A stretch of DNA of 64,000 nucleotides from Artemisia argyi (Eukaryota; Streptophyta; Magnoliopsida; Asterales; Asteraceae), in assembly GCA_030686995.1 (NCBI GenBank), contig CM060696.1:117121449-117185448 (forward strand), in the 5' to 3' direction. Below the pieces are notes generated by a model that made no database searches, was not told the origin of the DNA, and saw nothing but the letters and a program-made list of their open reading frames with translations. A program made the translations under genes and the position numbers. Shown here piece after piece: positions 45,912 through 58,965 of the stretch; position 1 is the first letter of the stretch; every line of letters begins with the position of its first letter.

Positions 45912-48900
45912 AGGTTTTGTTGTGTTTGATTGATGTATTGAGAAGTTATATAACTGTGATTTGGAGTTTAATTTGATTGCCGCTGTGTTGTTGTTGCGAT
46001 TTTTGGTAGTTTGTTATATAACTGTTTTTTGTTTGTTAGTTAGGTTTTCGTTATGTTTTAGGCGATATAGTATATGTGTGATTTGGAGTTTAATTTGATT
46101 GCTGCTGTTTTGTTGTTGCGATTTTCAGTAGTTTGTTATATAACTTTTTTAGTTTGTTAGTTAGGTTCTCGTTATGTTTTAGGCGATATAGTACATGTGT
46201 GATTTGGAGTTTAACTTGATTGCCGCTGTGTAGTTGTTGCGATTTTCGGTAGTTTGTTATATAACTGTTTTTGAATTTGTTAGTTAGGTTTTCGTTATGT
46301 TTTAGGTGATGTAGTTTATGTTTGATTGATGAAATGAGAAGTTAACTTTGTGATTTGTTTGGTTGCCGCGGTGTTGTTGTTGCGATTTTCGGCAGTTTGT
46401 TATGTAACTGTTTTAATTTTTAATTTTTAAATTTTGGTAGTTTGTTATATAACTGTTTTTTATTTTGAAAATAATTAGGTGTTGTGTTTGATTGATTAAA
46501 TGAGAAATTAGTATGCTATGTTATTGTGTAAATTATATCAAAATTAGTGTTATTGTGAATTTGTGTAAAATTAGGGCATCTGTTATGACTTATGATTTTG
46601 GAGGTTTAAAATAAACAGTTGGTATTCAATGATTATTTAGAATATTTTTTTTGAATTATTTGACATTTTCGGGGCATCAATGTGTAAACAAATCATAATT
46701 TGTATTATTGTTGAATCACATGACATATTATGCATCAGATTAGTGCATTGTTAGACATATTAAGGCACGAGTGTGCATGTTTAGTGCATCCGTTTATATT
46801 TTTAATGCATCGTTGGACATATCCAACGATTTGTAAATTAGATTGATGAACTGAAAAATGTGTGTAATATGTAATTTTGGTTAGTAGGTTGATGATTGTA
46901 GGTGATATAGTGAGTGCAGAAATACAATTGATTAAATTGAGTAGGTGTATTTTTGAATAGTGTGTGAAGGTATTTGAGTTGCTGAATATGTGTCATGTAT
47001 GTAAAAAGGTATTTGAATAGTTTCTTCACAACTGAAAAATGTGTGTAATATGTAATTTTAGTTAGTAGGTTGATGATTGTAGGTGATATAGTGAGTGCAG
47101 AAATACAATTGATTAAATCGAGTAGGTGTATTTTTGAATAGTGTGTGAAGGTATTTGAGTTGCTGAATATGTGTCATGTATGTAAAAAGGTATTTGAATA
47201 GTTTCTTCACAAATGATATTAAATTTCAAGAGGTAACTCATTGTATTTCATACTGATAAAAGTAAGTGCCTGCAAATCTATATGTTCTATAATATATACA
47301 CAGAGATAACGGGATGAGTTTAACAAAAAAATATCTTAACGTATAATAGGTAAAATTCTACCATGCCGCGACACGTGGTAGCATTTTGATGCACAAATGA
47401 CAAACGAAATCACAAAGATGAATTGCACAAAAAACGAAATCAAAAGTCAGTGTTTTGCCATCAAAAGTTTGTCATCAAATGTTCGCCTTGTGTCAGTTTT
47501 TATTTTACCTATCTTATGTGAAGAGATTTTTTTTTGACTTTAACTCACACCTAGTGAAGATATAACTGTCTAAATGTATATAATTCTGAAGGCGTAACTA
47601 TCTAAACATGTATAAACTTAAGACATGTTTTTGACTGCACAACATAACTAACTGTACATAAGTCCCTGTTATACTTCCATTGCAGCTTCGGCTACTTGCT
47701 TCCCGTTAATAATGGATTGGATCCTGCATTTGTCTCATTTAGTTTTTTTATTCTGAAGAGTATGATATGATGTAGACTGTATAGAAAGATTACATGATTA
47801 GGAACTTAATTAGATGGACCTTCAATCTCTCGTCACTCGTTTCTTCATCTTAAAGTAATAGTCCATTTTTATAATAATTATTTCTGCTTTCAGATTCTGG
47901 TGTCGATCCGGCTGCTGCAGGATTACAAGTGACCTCGGATGGGAAGCCAAAAGTCCTAGATGTTCTTGATTGGTATCCATAAATTCCAATCATTTTTGTT
48001 ATATTTCACACTGTGATGGTATTGTGTATTGATCTTTCTGCACTTTGTTTCTCTCAGCACTGGGAGTGGTGATGTTGATACGTCGACTGTGGTGAAGGCT
48101 GATGAAAGTGGTTGTATTCGAGGAGCATCAGGTTTATAGCTGTTAACTTGTTATATTGATTTAAAAAACTAGCTGAACGTTGAACATATGACATCTCATT
48201 TGCTGTATATATGATAGAGATTCTAATGAATGATTTCATTTCAGGGGCATCACTTACTATAAATCCTTCTTGGAATAACCCTTCTGGCGAGTGGCACGTG
48301 GGATATAAATTGATATATGAACTTCTTACAGACACATTAGTATCCCGTTTGAAGGTGGGCCTAACTTTGTGAGTCAGAAAGCAACATATTTATGCATAAA
48401 AAAGAAATTTTACAAACCAGTTGCTTATTTTTATTTATGTGAAATTTGTAATCTGGAGCAGAAAGAAAGAAAGAAAATCTGGGATGAGAATAATCAGGAA
48501 ACAATAGCCGAGGCTGTGAAGCAACTTGAAGAGTTTGACAAGGTTTGTTCCCTGTGGTTACTTACTATAGTCTGTCTCTCATTGTGCGACCCTAACAGCT
48601 TCTCTATCTTTAGAAGCAAACAAAGGTTGATGAGTTGATTCTGAAAAGGACTCGTGCAGACCTGCAAGATAGAGTCGATTTTTTGAAGAAACAAGCAGAG
48701 GTCAGTGCCTCAGTGATATATATATCTTTGATTTAAAGCTTTTGATCTTATTAAAATTTTGCTATACTTATGTGCATATTTGATTGTATATGTTAGAGCT
48801 ATGAGGACAAGGGTCCTGTTATTGATGCTGTTGTATGGCATGATGGTGAAGTTTGGAGAGTTGCTCTTGACACACAGAGTCTTGAGGATGACCCCGAGTC

Positions 48901-51900
48901 CGGGAAACTTGCTGATTTTGCTCCCCTAACCAATTACAAGTATACTTTCCTTATCTTGAATTTGACCTTTCTCTTTTTCTTCTTCTTCAGATACTTGATT
49001 TTGCTTTACATAATAATCTTTCTGCAGGATTGAACGGAAGTATGGTGTCTTCAGCAAGTTAGATGCTTGTACGTTTGTGACTAATGTTTATAATGATGGT
49101 AATATTTTGAGTATAGTTACTGATGCCTCCCCACATGGCACTCATGTTGCTGGTATTACCTCTGCTTTTCACCCAACGGTATGATTTGGATTTTGTATTC
49201 TATTTTCATCTAATGCATGTGCAACAATGTTTTCTCTAAATTTTGTGTGAACTTGTAGGAACCTCTGCTCAATGGAGTTGCCCCTGGAGCACAAATAATA
49301 TCTTGTAAGATAGGAGACTCTCGCTTAGGTTCAATGGAAACTGGAACAGGCTTGACACGTGCACTAATTGCTGTTGTGGAGGTATCATTGTCAACACAAA
49401 TACTATCCCCCTTTATGCTTAATAGGTGATTATTGTTCTTACTTAATATGACTGTTGTTCTTAATAACATGTTTGGGACATTTGCAGCATAAATGTGATG
49501 TTATCAACATGAGCTATGGAGAATCTACGTTGTTGCCAAATTATGGCCGCTTCGTGGAGCTTGTTGATGAGGTAATAGCCTCAGAAAGTTAGATCTATCC
49601 TGGCTTAAACTTCTTAATTATGGTTTTGTTTGTTTCTTTGGCACTTACACGAGATGATCACTGAGTATAGGTGGTAAATAAGTACCGTGTGGTGTTTGTT
49701 AGCAGTGCTGGTAACAATGGGCCTGCATTGACCACTGTGGGTGCACCTGGTGGTACTACATCCAGCATTATAGGAGTTGGTGCTTATGTCTCTCCTGCTA
49801 TGGCTGCTGGAGCTCATGCTTTAGTTGAGGCTCCTGCCGAAGGCCTTGAGTACACTTGGTAAGACAGTCTCTAGCTTTCACGCTGGAACCCTCTTTTTAG
49901 AGTACTTTAGCGTAAAAGTACAAAAAAATAGTTTAAATGTTCACATTAAACAACAATACATTAGTGTACACATTGGAGTTTAATGTTTTTTGGGCAAATA
50001 TATTTCAAAAAGTGCTGCTTTTACACTGTTATGTGGATAAATCTATTTGTGAACATTGCGATGCTCAGATGATTCAGTTTATATGATGTACTCTTCAATT
50101 TGCTGAAAGAAATATACTATGCAGGTCTAGTCGCGGACCCACTGCTGATGGGGATGTTGGTGTGAATGTGAGTGCTCCTGGTGGGGCGGTGGCCCCTGTT
50201 CCTACATGGACTCTCCAGCGGCGCCAGCTTATGAATGGTACATCCATGTCATCACCCTCCGCGTGTGGTGGAGTAGCTCTTGTCATCAGCGCAATGAAGG
50301 TAGGTTGTTTGTCCTATTATTTAAAATATTAACGGTTCTTCTTTGAAGTTATACATATGCTAACATTATGCAGGCTGAGGGGATTCAAGTAAGTCCATAT
50401 AGTGTGAGGAAGGCTCTTGAGAATACGTGTAGTCCGATTGGCTGTTTGCCGGAAGATAAACTATCAAATGGACAAGGCCTTATTCAAATTGACAAGTTAG
50501 ATTATGGCCTTTATATTGAACTACTTGATAAATTATTTGATTGTATTGGTATATATGTAGTCTGTGTCTTCCCTCACAAGTATTTTTCTTGCAGGGCTTT
50601 TGAGTATGCTCAGAAATCAGCTGATTTGCCATGTGTTTGGTACAAGATAACAATCAGTCAGGCAGGAAAAACAAGTAGGTTCATTTTCTATCTTAACTTA
50701 TTTATTCATTTTATCATTATTCGTGTATACTGAGCTCTAGTATTTTACTAACTTTTGATGGATCACTACTTGCAGCATCATCAACAGTGCGAGGGATATA
50801 CCTAAGAGAGGCTAGCTATTGCAATCAGTCCACTGAGGTGAGACTGTAGAAAATATTCAATACACCCTTTTGGCCATCAAAAGGAGTATTGTTTTTCTTG
50901 TAATCAGATGGTTACTCATGTCACCCGCTAACCATAAATACCAAAAAAAAAAAAAAAAAAAAAATGTAAATGTGTCCTCATTGTGTAGTATGAAAAAGTA
51001 TCTTAGAGTACACCCTCTTCATAATTGTTCCAGCTGCCCCTTTTATTTTTTGAAATTGACATGTATATATTCAAACAGTGGACAGTGCAAGTTGAACCGC
51101 TATTTCATGAAGGTGCAAGTAATTTAGAACAATTGGTCCCGTTTGAAGAGTGTATCGAGTTACGTTCTAGTGGAAAGGAGGTCGTGAGAGCTCCAGACTA
51201 TCTTCTACTCACTTACAATGGGCGTAGCTTCAAGTAAATCTGCTTCTCTTCATTGTATAATAATAAATTGAGAGACATTTATAAATCAAGTAGTGGTTTC
51301 TCTGTTTTCATTCTGTATGATGAATTGTACCTAAATGATAAATTTGAGACACCAAAATTGTGTTATGCTTCCGCTAACCCTATTTTGTCTATTTATTTTA
51401 ATTTCTTGTTCTTTTTACCAGTGTGGTTGTGGATCCGACGAAGCTTAGTGATGGTTTACATTATTTTGAAGTGTATGGGATAGATTGCAACGCCCCCTGG
51501 CGTGGTCCTCTTTTCCGGATCCCAATCACGATAACAAAGCCTAAAATTGTAAAGACGCGGCCTCCATTGATCACATTTTCTGGATTATCTTTCCAGCCAG
51601 GTTTGTGCATGACGATGTGATAGTATTCACCTTCTGTTCCTCTCTGCTAACTATGCAGTTATCTTTTTCGTGTGACATAACTCGGTTTTACTTCTTTTCA
51701 TTTCGTCTGATTAACTGATTTAACAGGCCATATTGTACGCAAATACATTGAGGTCCCATATGGGGCTACCTGGGTTGAGGCAACCATGCGTACATCAGGG
51801 TTTGACACTTCTAGAAGGTTCTACATTGACACTGTTCAGGTAAGTGCATAATTGACTTGGAGGTGGCAATTTCGACCAATTCACCTAAATTGGTTTTTTT

Positions 51901-52064
51901 TTTTTTTTTTTTTTTCCTGAACCGTGTAAATTATAGTAAAAATTAGCTAACAAGGATACAGGCTTGGTGGGCTGACCTGTTTGGAAAGGCGAAGAGTCGC
52001 TCAAAAGTGTTCTCAAGTGCTAAAAACCAGCTAAATCACTTCATTATTAAAAAAATTAAATTAT

Positions 52065-52122
<58 letters not shown>

Positions 52123-55100
52123 AAAAAAAAAACTGATCTTATCTTTTCACAATGTAGCTCTTATTATCCTATTTAATACTCCCTCCGTCCCTTATTAAAT
52201 GTCCAGTTTTGACATTTCCAGTCTTTTTTCTTTAACTTTGACCTTAAATATTTTTGTTTGTAATATATGATACTTGATAAAAATTATGTCAATGAAAAGT
52301 ACATTTAAAACCCAATTAATTCATATATTTTGCATCATGTATTATATATCATATATAAAAATATTTATGGTCAAAGTTGATAAAACAAGACTTCGAAAAT
52401 TTAAAGTGGACATTTAATATGGGACGGAGGTAGTATATCATTATTAATAAAATTCAAGGAAAAGCAACTGGTCAGCCCTCTCCATTGAAGAGACCTATGA
52501 CTTGCCCAATTTGCCACCTTTAGGCATAATGCATAGTTGAGCTCTGACATTCTTATGTCTCTGCAGCTGTCTCCATTGAAGAGACCTATCAAGTGGGAAA
52601 GTAGTACTCTGTTTTCATCTCCCTCTACCAAGAGCTTTACCTTTTCTGTGGAGGGTGGCCGGACAATGGAATTAGTGATATCACAATTCTGGTCCAGTGG
52701 CATAGGAAGTAATGAAAGTGCTGTGGTAGATTTTGAGGTGACATTTAATTCTGATTTCTTCCTGTCATATTCAAAATTTCAACTCTGGTTTTTTTACCGG
52801 TAATGTCCTATATTGTTTGTAGATTGCATTCCATGGGATAGATGTTAGCAAAGATGAAGTGATCCTTGATGGAAGTGAAGCACCTACTAGAATTGAAGCC
52901 CAAGCTTTATTATCATCTGAGAAACTTGCACCCACCGCCAAGCTAAACAAGGTATGACAGATTCCATGATTGCATGGTCTTATTTTACGTGTTATGCCTA
53001 GAGGTGAAGAAATGGGCAGGTCGGCGCGCTGGTATTGGGTCAAAATGGGTATTCTTAATTTGGGGTTCACATGAGTTGGGTTGGTTTAGTTGTACCGCCA
53101 ACACTTTCCTCTCCATTTCTGTTTATAGATAATAATTTAAAGCTAACAAACAATATTATTACACATATTATCTAAGTAATATTCTAAATAAACTGATTTT
53201 AGAATTTGAAGCATAAAAACACACTTTTGACCTGTTTGACCATTTGATATGTTTCCTTTTCACTAAATCTTTTTATATTACCCATTTGAACTGTTAGAAA
53301 TAAAGCATAATTCAGACTGACCATTTGTAACTAAATGGGTCAAAATTGCCATTTTTTCGTTCATCTGGATGTTTGGTACTGAAGAATATGTTGCTTTATA
53401 CAAAATTCTTTGCAGATTAGAGTCCCATATCGTCCTATTGATGCAAAAATGAGTGCTCTGTCAGCAGATAGAGATAAGCTACCATCTGGCAAACAGATAC
53501 TTGCATTGACATTGACGTAGGTTTTGGTTGACTTTTTTTATTCATCCCTCGTCAGTTGGTAATTTGTATTATTTAATAAACAGATCATTATTTTCTTATC
53601 TACAGTTATAAGTTCAAATTGGAAGATGAAGCTGAAGTAAAACCACAGATACCCTTGCTTAACAATCGTATCTATGATAACAAGTTTGAATCTCAGTTTT
53701 ATATGATTTCAGATTCGAACAAGGTAGTTTTTCAGTTCACTGGATTTCATAATCTTGCCATCCTTACTGTATAATTCATTTTTTTCCAGACTAATTTTTT
53801 TTTTCTCCCATTTGTTGTATATAGCGTGTATATGCAACGGGTGATGTCTACCCTGATTATGCAAAATTGCCCAAAGGTGACTACACTTTGCGACTGCATT
53901 TGAGGTATGGTCCTGTCTTTAACAAGTTAGCTCAATCCTTCTCTTATTTTCTTGTTTCCCAAATTGAGCTATTATACATATTTTAAACTTTACACAACAT
54001 CATATATTCATTTAAATAAAAGCTAGTAGTAGTTATTCTTAACTAAACTCATATTGTTTCCGTCGACCATTGGCATTTACAATATCACATGACGTATAAA
54101 CATTAATGTGTGTATCTATGTGCCTATATAGTTGAATAGATGACATTTGATCACATGGTACAAGCCTACCACTCACCACTAATTGGTTGAATTGCTGAGT
54201 TTCAGGCATGAGGATGTACAAATCTTGGAGAAACTGAAGCAATTAGTAGTGTTCATTGAAAGAAAATTAGGAAAGGTAGTGACTGTGTTCTTCTTTGTCA
54301 AAAGTTTTGCTTAGCATCTAAAATACCTTATGCAACTCTAAAATACTTTAGGCAAACATTCTGCCTTTTATTACTTTTTTATTTTTTCAACCTACCCGAT
54401 CTTCACAATAATCTTGTATACAGTTGCGTTGGTTGCATCTGTAATAACCTATTTTTACAACCGAAGATAATAATGCTCATGACTGTCATGAGATTTAATA
54501 TTTTGCATTTTCTTCTACATTTTCTTTAAAAGTTGCAAGCATGTATTTTTCTCAACTTTGTATGTTTTAACATTAAATGTGAACTTATTTAGGAGGCCGT
54601 GCAATTGAGCTTTTATACTCAACCAGATGGTCCAGTCACGGGTGCTGGTAGTTTCAAATCATCTACTTTAGACCCAGGGTTTGTTCTCTCATCCCATATT
54701 GCACCCTTTAAGTATCACATGTTGTATATGTATGACTTACACATTCTATCTTATAGATCAAAAGAAGCATTTTACATAGGACCTCCAACTAAGCTTCCAA
54801 AGGTAGCTTCTTGTTACATGTTCTTTCTTCAATCTTTAGTTTTTAATGAAATAAATGATTTATGATACTTGAGTGGTTGCAGAACTCTCCAGAAGGATCC
54901 GTACTTCTTGGAGCAATTTCGTACGGGAAGCCTTCAGCTGAGGTGTCAGACCAGGGAAATGATCCTGAAAAGAATCCCGTGTCGTATCAGATAACCTATC
55001 AAGTGCCGCCAACCAAGGTAATAAGGATACCTTTCGTCTTTCTTTCTTTTCATGTTATTTTACTGTAAATTACAGGTAGTTAATTTTATCTGCTTGACAG

Positions 55101-57176
55101 GTTGATGAGGATAAGGGAAAGAGTTCTACTTCTAAGACATCCAAGAAAAGCGTCTTGGAACGTTTAGAGGAAGAGGTAACAAGAAAATTTTTAAGTTTAT
55201 TAGTCTAATCCTTGTGTAATATCTGTATTTATTTCATAATAAAACTTTTGTGTTTGTGGTTGATCAGGTCCGTGACACTAAGATAAAGGTTCTTGCAAAC
55301 CTCAAACAAGGTACAGACGAAGAACGAGCAGAATGGAAAAAATTATCCACCACACTTAAGGTACACATATTGTGTTAAACCTTATGATGTTCCGGTATCT
55401 GTTTTCATTTGCTCCAATGGTATAATGTCTTTTATCTTATTTATTTGTTGGCAGACGGAATATCCAAAATACACTCCACTGCTGGCCCAGATATTGGAGG
55501 GACTGCTATCCCAGGAAGTGGAAGATAAATTACACCATTATGAAGAGGTAACTAAGCTAAACGTATCTATACATATATTCAGCTCATTTTCTTTTCTTCT
55601 AAAAGAAGTATGTCCTACCAGATAATAGCTGCAGCAGACGAGGTAGTCAAGAGTATTGACAGAGACGAATTAGCAAAATTTCTTTCCATCAATGGTGATC
55701 CTGAAGAGGAAGAATTTGAGGTAATCTCTTTGTTTCTGATTTGTTTTTCTGCTTAATGATCCAAGTTGTCTATGTTTAAAGATATTAAAGATGCTTTCAT
55801 TGTCACTGAACAATAAGTCAATACTTTCATAGTTTCATTTAATCATGCTAGAAGATACTCACTATTATTTTGTTTCCCCATCTTTGTAGACCACCAAGAA
55901 AAGGATGGAGACAACACGTGACCAGCTTGTTGAAGCACTTTACCAAAAAGGATTAGCTTTGGTGGAAGTCGCGTCCCTCAAGGTATTTAAACGTTTGTCG
56001 CTGTGACCGATTAATATAATTATCATTCTAAAAGCAATCAAAATAGTTTACTAAAATGTTATTCTGCATATGATATCCTTAATTATAATGCAAACCATAT
56101 CTAAATGTTCTATAAAAGGTAGTAGTGTAGTACTAGAGTTTAATAGTAGATGTCTTTTGATTTCATATGGACCTATCTGCTGTAGAAACATGCTTACTTG
56201 TATCCAAACTTACAGATCTTTAGATAGACATTGAATTATATATCGGCTCTCTTATTTCTTGTGCTGATGTTTACTTTACTTTTACTTCTGATATGATGTA
56301 TTTGGCTAGATTGCTTACTATGTTTTTTATTGGTTGGCTACTTATATTATGTTGGTCTATCAGGGTGAGATGGCCGCCTTGGCTGCTAATTTAGGTGCAG
56401 AAGTCGTGGATAAACCCAATGGACAAGGCGGGGCAGATCTGTTTGAAGGGACTTTCAAAGAGCTGCAGAAATGGGCAGATGCTAAATCATCTAAATATAT
56501 GACTCTTCTGATGATACGTGAACGTCATAGTGGAAGACTTGGCACTGCGCTTAAGGTACATGTGTTTACATACTCGTAATGGAGTTGGTAATATCAATCA
56601 AGTTATTACTTAATGAGTTGATTTGCATTATGGGTTACGTCAAACTTGTCAAATCAGAAAGTTAACTAAAAGGGGAATGGGTCATATGAGACACCAAACA
56701 TGTAGGAAATTGTTCAAACTCTCTTTACTGCACTCAATCTCTAAAATCTAAAATTGTATAATACATTGATCTGGATTATTATTGTAAATAATAATACTTG
56801 TATATTCAACATCAAATGCATTAATTATCCAGAGAAAAAAATGGAGGAAAAAAGTGTTTGCTGGTCAATATGGACTGGGCCGACGGTTTTGATCCACATA
56901 TCATTTCATACATGAGTCTTCTTTCTTTCACATTGTTGAGAGTCATCATAGTGGTTGGTGAGATTGGTGTTCTTCTTTACTTGTGTCTGATTGTGTTCAT
57001 GGAATTGTGATGTTGTGCAGGTGGTTAATGACATGATCCAAGAAGGTGATCCCGCAAAGAAGAAGCTTTATGAAGAAAGAATCTCGTTGCTTGAACAAGT
57101 CGGATGGGACCATCTGGCGACATATGAGAAACAATGGATGCTTGTACGCTTCCCACCAAGCCTACCCTTGTTCTAG
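45664..57176 (+). CDS. TPP2: tripeptidyl-peptidase II, 34 exons, intact
   Basis: TPP2 is a giant cytosolic serine exopeptidase that removes N-terminal tripeptides from peptides released by the proteasome. Exons: 45664-45859, 47894-47972, 48058-48131, 48245-48354, 48462-48542, 48614-48700, 48797-48939, 49028-49178, 49259-49381, 49488-49571, 49671-49858, 50125-50299, 50374-50495, 50595-50674, 50776-50837, 51079-51233, 51422-51600, 51727-51839, 52567-52737, 52823-52951, 53416-53516, 53606-53723, 53825-53904, 54206-54275, 54593-54678, 54757-54802, 54883-55017, 55101-55175, 55268-55360, 55455-55547, 55622-55720, 55890-55982, 56364-56555, 57021-57176. All introns are GT-AG, phases agree, and no stop interrupts; 1312 residues. 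The subtilase triad is Asp66 (DSG, across exons 1/2), His293 (PHGTHVAG) and Ser479 (NGTSMSSP), with oxyanion Asn391 (SSAGNNGP). The long insert between Asp and His is typical of TPP2. The protein ends [10 protein letters not shown]. An in-frame ATG at 45535 would add 43 residues. Confidence 0.95.
45864..45907. repeat. poly-T tract just inside intron 1
   Basis: About 44 T residues begin four bases after the exon-1 donor GTAG. Its length is probably variable and prone to sequencing error. Confidence 0.9.
45955..46460. repeat. intron-1 minisatellite carrying copies of the exon-1 donor region
   Basis: Four diverged units of about 120-140 bp. Each contains a version of GTTGTTGCGATTTTCGGTAG (near 45991, 46113, 46234 and 46374), which matches the end of exon 1 and its donor (45844-45863). 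Flanking blocks such as GTTAGTTAGGTTTTCGTTATG recur too. Confidence 0.8.
46851..47212. repeat. 181-bp tandem duplication in TPP2 intron 1
   Basis: The copies 46851-47031 and 47032-47212 differ at only a few positions (for example AATTTTGG versus AATTTTAG). It is not coding. Confidence 0.9.
52070..52131. repeat. poly-A tract in TPP2 intron 18
   Basis: An almost pure A run of about 50 bases plus a second short run; a poly-T tract of about 22 bases lies in the same intron (about 51894-51915). Confidence 0.9.
52179..52433. mobile_element. Stowaway-type MITE in TPP2 intron 18
   Basis: Ends CTCCCTCCGTCCC and GGGACGGAGGTAG form terminal inverted repeats flanked by TA (52177-52178, 52434-52435). 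About 255 bp, with internal self-complementarity around ATATATGATAC-type sequences. This is the common plant Tc1/mariner-derived MITE. Confidence 0.85.
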
Positions 57177-57604
57177 TGTTCGTTAACCCTGTTGATAAAC
57201 TATATGTAGACGAGTTCCATGCTTTTTTTTCAATAAGTGCATCGCATTACCCATGTATGATTTCAGTTCCGCTTTCTACTCTCTTTGATACACAAGTTAA
57301 AATAGTTGGATAACATTTTACTTCCATGATATGAACTTTCATCGGTCTTGGTAGATTTCATTCTATTTCGTTCTAAAAGTTGCAATGTTAATTTAGTATT
57401 GTGATTCTATATTTTTGAACAATGTCCCAGTCATTGGCACTTTCTGATGATTACTGGTTAGCAAGATTTGAACGTCACTTAGAAAACATGGCGCAAGAAA
57501 GTTGCCAGTGAGGTTGATAAAACCCTCGTCTTTGGATCTGCGATTGATGGTTTTAGTAACGTTGTATCTTGTATAATAATGAGGCGAGTTATTATTTTAA
57601 GGAT
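57177..57604 (+). other. TPP2 3' untranslated region
   Basis: Follows the stop codon at 57174-57176. AATAAG (about 57232) and TATAATAATG (about 57572) are weak polyadenylation-type signals. A TTTTGAACAATGTCCCAG/T acceptor-like site near 57430 leaves room for a 3' UTR intron. Confidence 0.5.
57549..57589. repeat. direct repeat flanking the fold-back element, left copy
   Basis: GTTTTAGTAACGTTGTATCT and TTGTATAATAATGAGGCGAGT; the second copy lies at about 59439-59482 beyond the fold-back, with a few mismatches. Confidence 0.75.
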
Positions 57605-57697
57605 CAAGTTTTTGTTGCATACTGAGGGAATCTCCACCATTCAGCTAATTTGATCTAATAGTGGGAATTAACATAAAATTAAATATGAAAACCTAAG

Positions 57698-57737
<40 letters not shown>

Positions 57738-57854
57738 CATCACTCTCTTTATTTATTTCTTTTTCTCTCGCCTTTTTTCCAATTAACGTTTTTTTTTTCC
57801 TTTTTTTTTTTGTTTTTTTTTCTAATTCACGTTTTTTTTGCTTTTCTTAAATCA

Positions 57855-57902
<48 letters not shown>

Positions 57903-58192
57903 AAATTCACGATTTTTTCACTTTACTACGTTTTCGTCTGTTTTTGTCTGTTTTCACACGTTTATATACATTTTTAGACGTTTTCGTCAATTTTTATACG
58001 TTTTCGTCCGTTTTTAGACGTTTTCGTCCATTTTTAAACATCTTTGTCTGTTTTCAAACGTTTTCGTACATATTCATCCGTTTTCTTATGTTTTCGTCCA
58101 TTTTCATACGTTTTCGTCCATTTTAAAATATTTTCGGCCATTTTCAGCGTTTTCATACGCTTCTGAATATCAAAAGTATTATTCTTTGATAC

Positions 58193-58965
58193 TCAGAATA
58201 TCACAAGTGATATTCTGAATATCACAAGTGATATTCTGAATATCACAAGTGATATTCCGAATATCACAAGTGATTTTCAACTAATGTTTTGTAACATGAA
58301 AATCACAAGTGATATTCTAAATATCACAAGTGATTTTCAACTAACGTTTTGTAACATGAATATCACTTGTAATTTTCTGAATATCACTTGTGATATTCAG
58401 ATTATCACTTGTGATTTTCATATTACAAAACATTAGTTGAATATCACTTGTTATATTCAGAATGAGTAGTGCTACATCCACAAAGGATTTACAAAAAGAA
58501 ATCCACAAAAGAAATGTGTCATGTGTTGATTGGTGTGTTTGAATATATTTTCCCTCTCTTTTCTTTGCTCCACCAATCAACACATGACACAATTCTTTTA
58601 TGGATTTATTTTTGTAAATCTTTTGTGGTTGTAGCACTACTCATTCAGAATATCACAAGTGATATTCAGAAAATCACAAGTGATATTCAAAAAATCACAA
58701 GTGATATTCTGAATATCACAAGTGATTTTCAACTAATGTTTTGTAACATGAAAATCACAAGTGATATTCTGAATATCAAAAGTGATATTCAGAAAATTAC
58801 AAGTGATATTGAGAATATCATAAGTAATTTTTACATTTTTTTAATTCACGTTTTTTCACTTTCTTACGTTTTCGTCTGTTTTTGTTCGTTTTCATACGTT
58901 TCTGAATATCACAATTGATATTATTAATATCGCAAGTGATATTTTAAATATCACAGAAAATCACT
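58193..58965. repeat. array of 20-bp perfect palindromes
   Basis: The unit GAATATCACAAGTGATATTC is its own reverse complement except for the central AA. About 25 full or partial copies occur, some with AAAATCAC or CACTTGT variants, interrupted by the MITE at 58464-58642. Two copies of TTTTGTAACATGAA(A/T)ATCAC-type linkers recur. Confidence 0.85.
58464..58642. mobile_element. 179-bp MITE with 9-bp target duplication (Mutator-like)
   Basis: Ends GAGTAGTGCTAC and GTAGCACTACTC are perfect inverted repeats; the inversion continues through the ATCCACAAA / TTTGTGG and ACACATGACACA segments. A perfect ATTCAGAAT flanks both sides (58455-58463, 58643-58651). A 9-bp duplication points to the Mutator superfamily. 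Confidence 0.88.

Noticed and set aside
58193..58965. Regular short repeats that might suggest a CRISPR array
   Set aside because: The units are palindromic with no unique constant-length spacers, there are no cas genes, and the DNA is eukaryotic.
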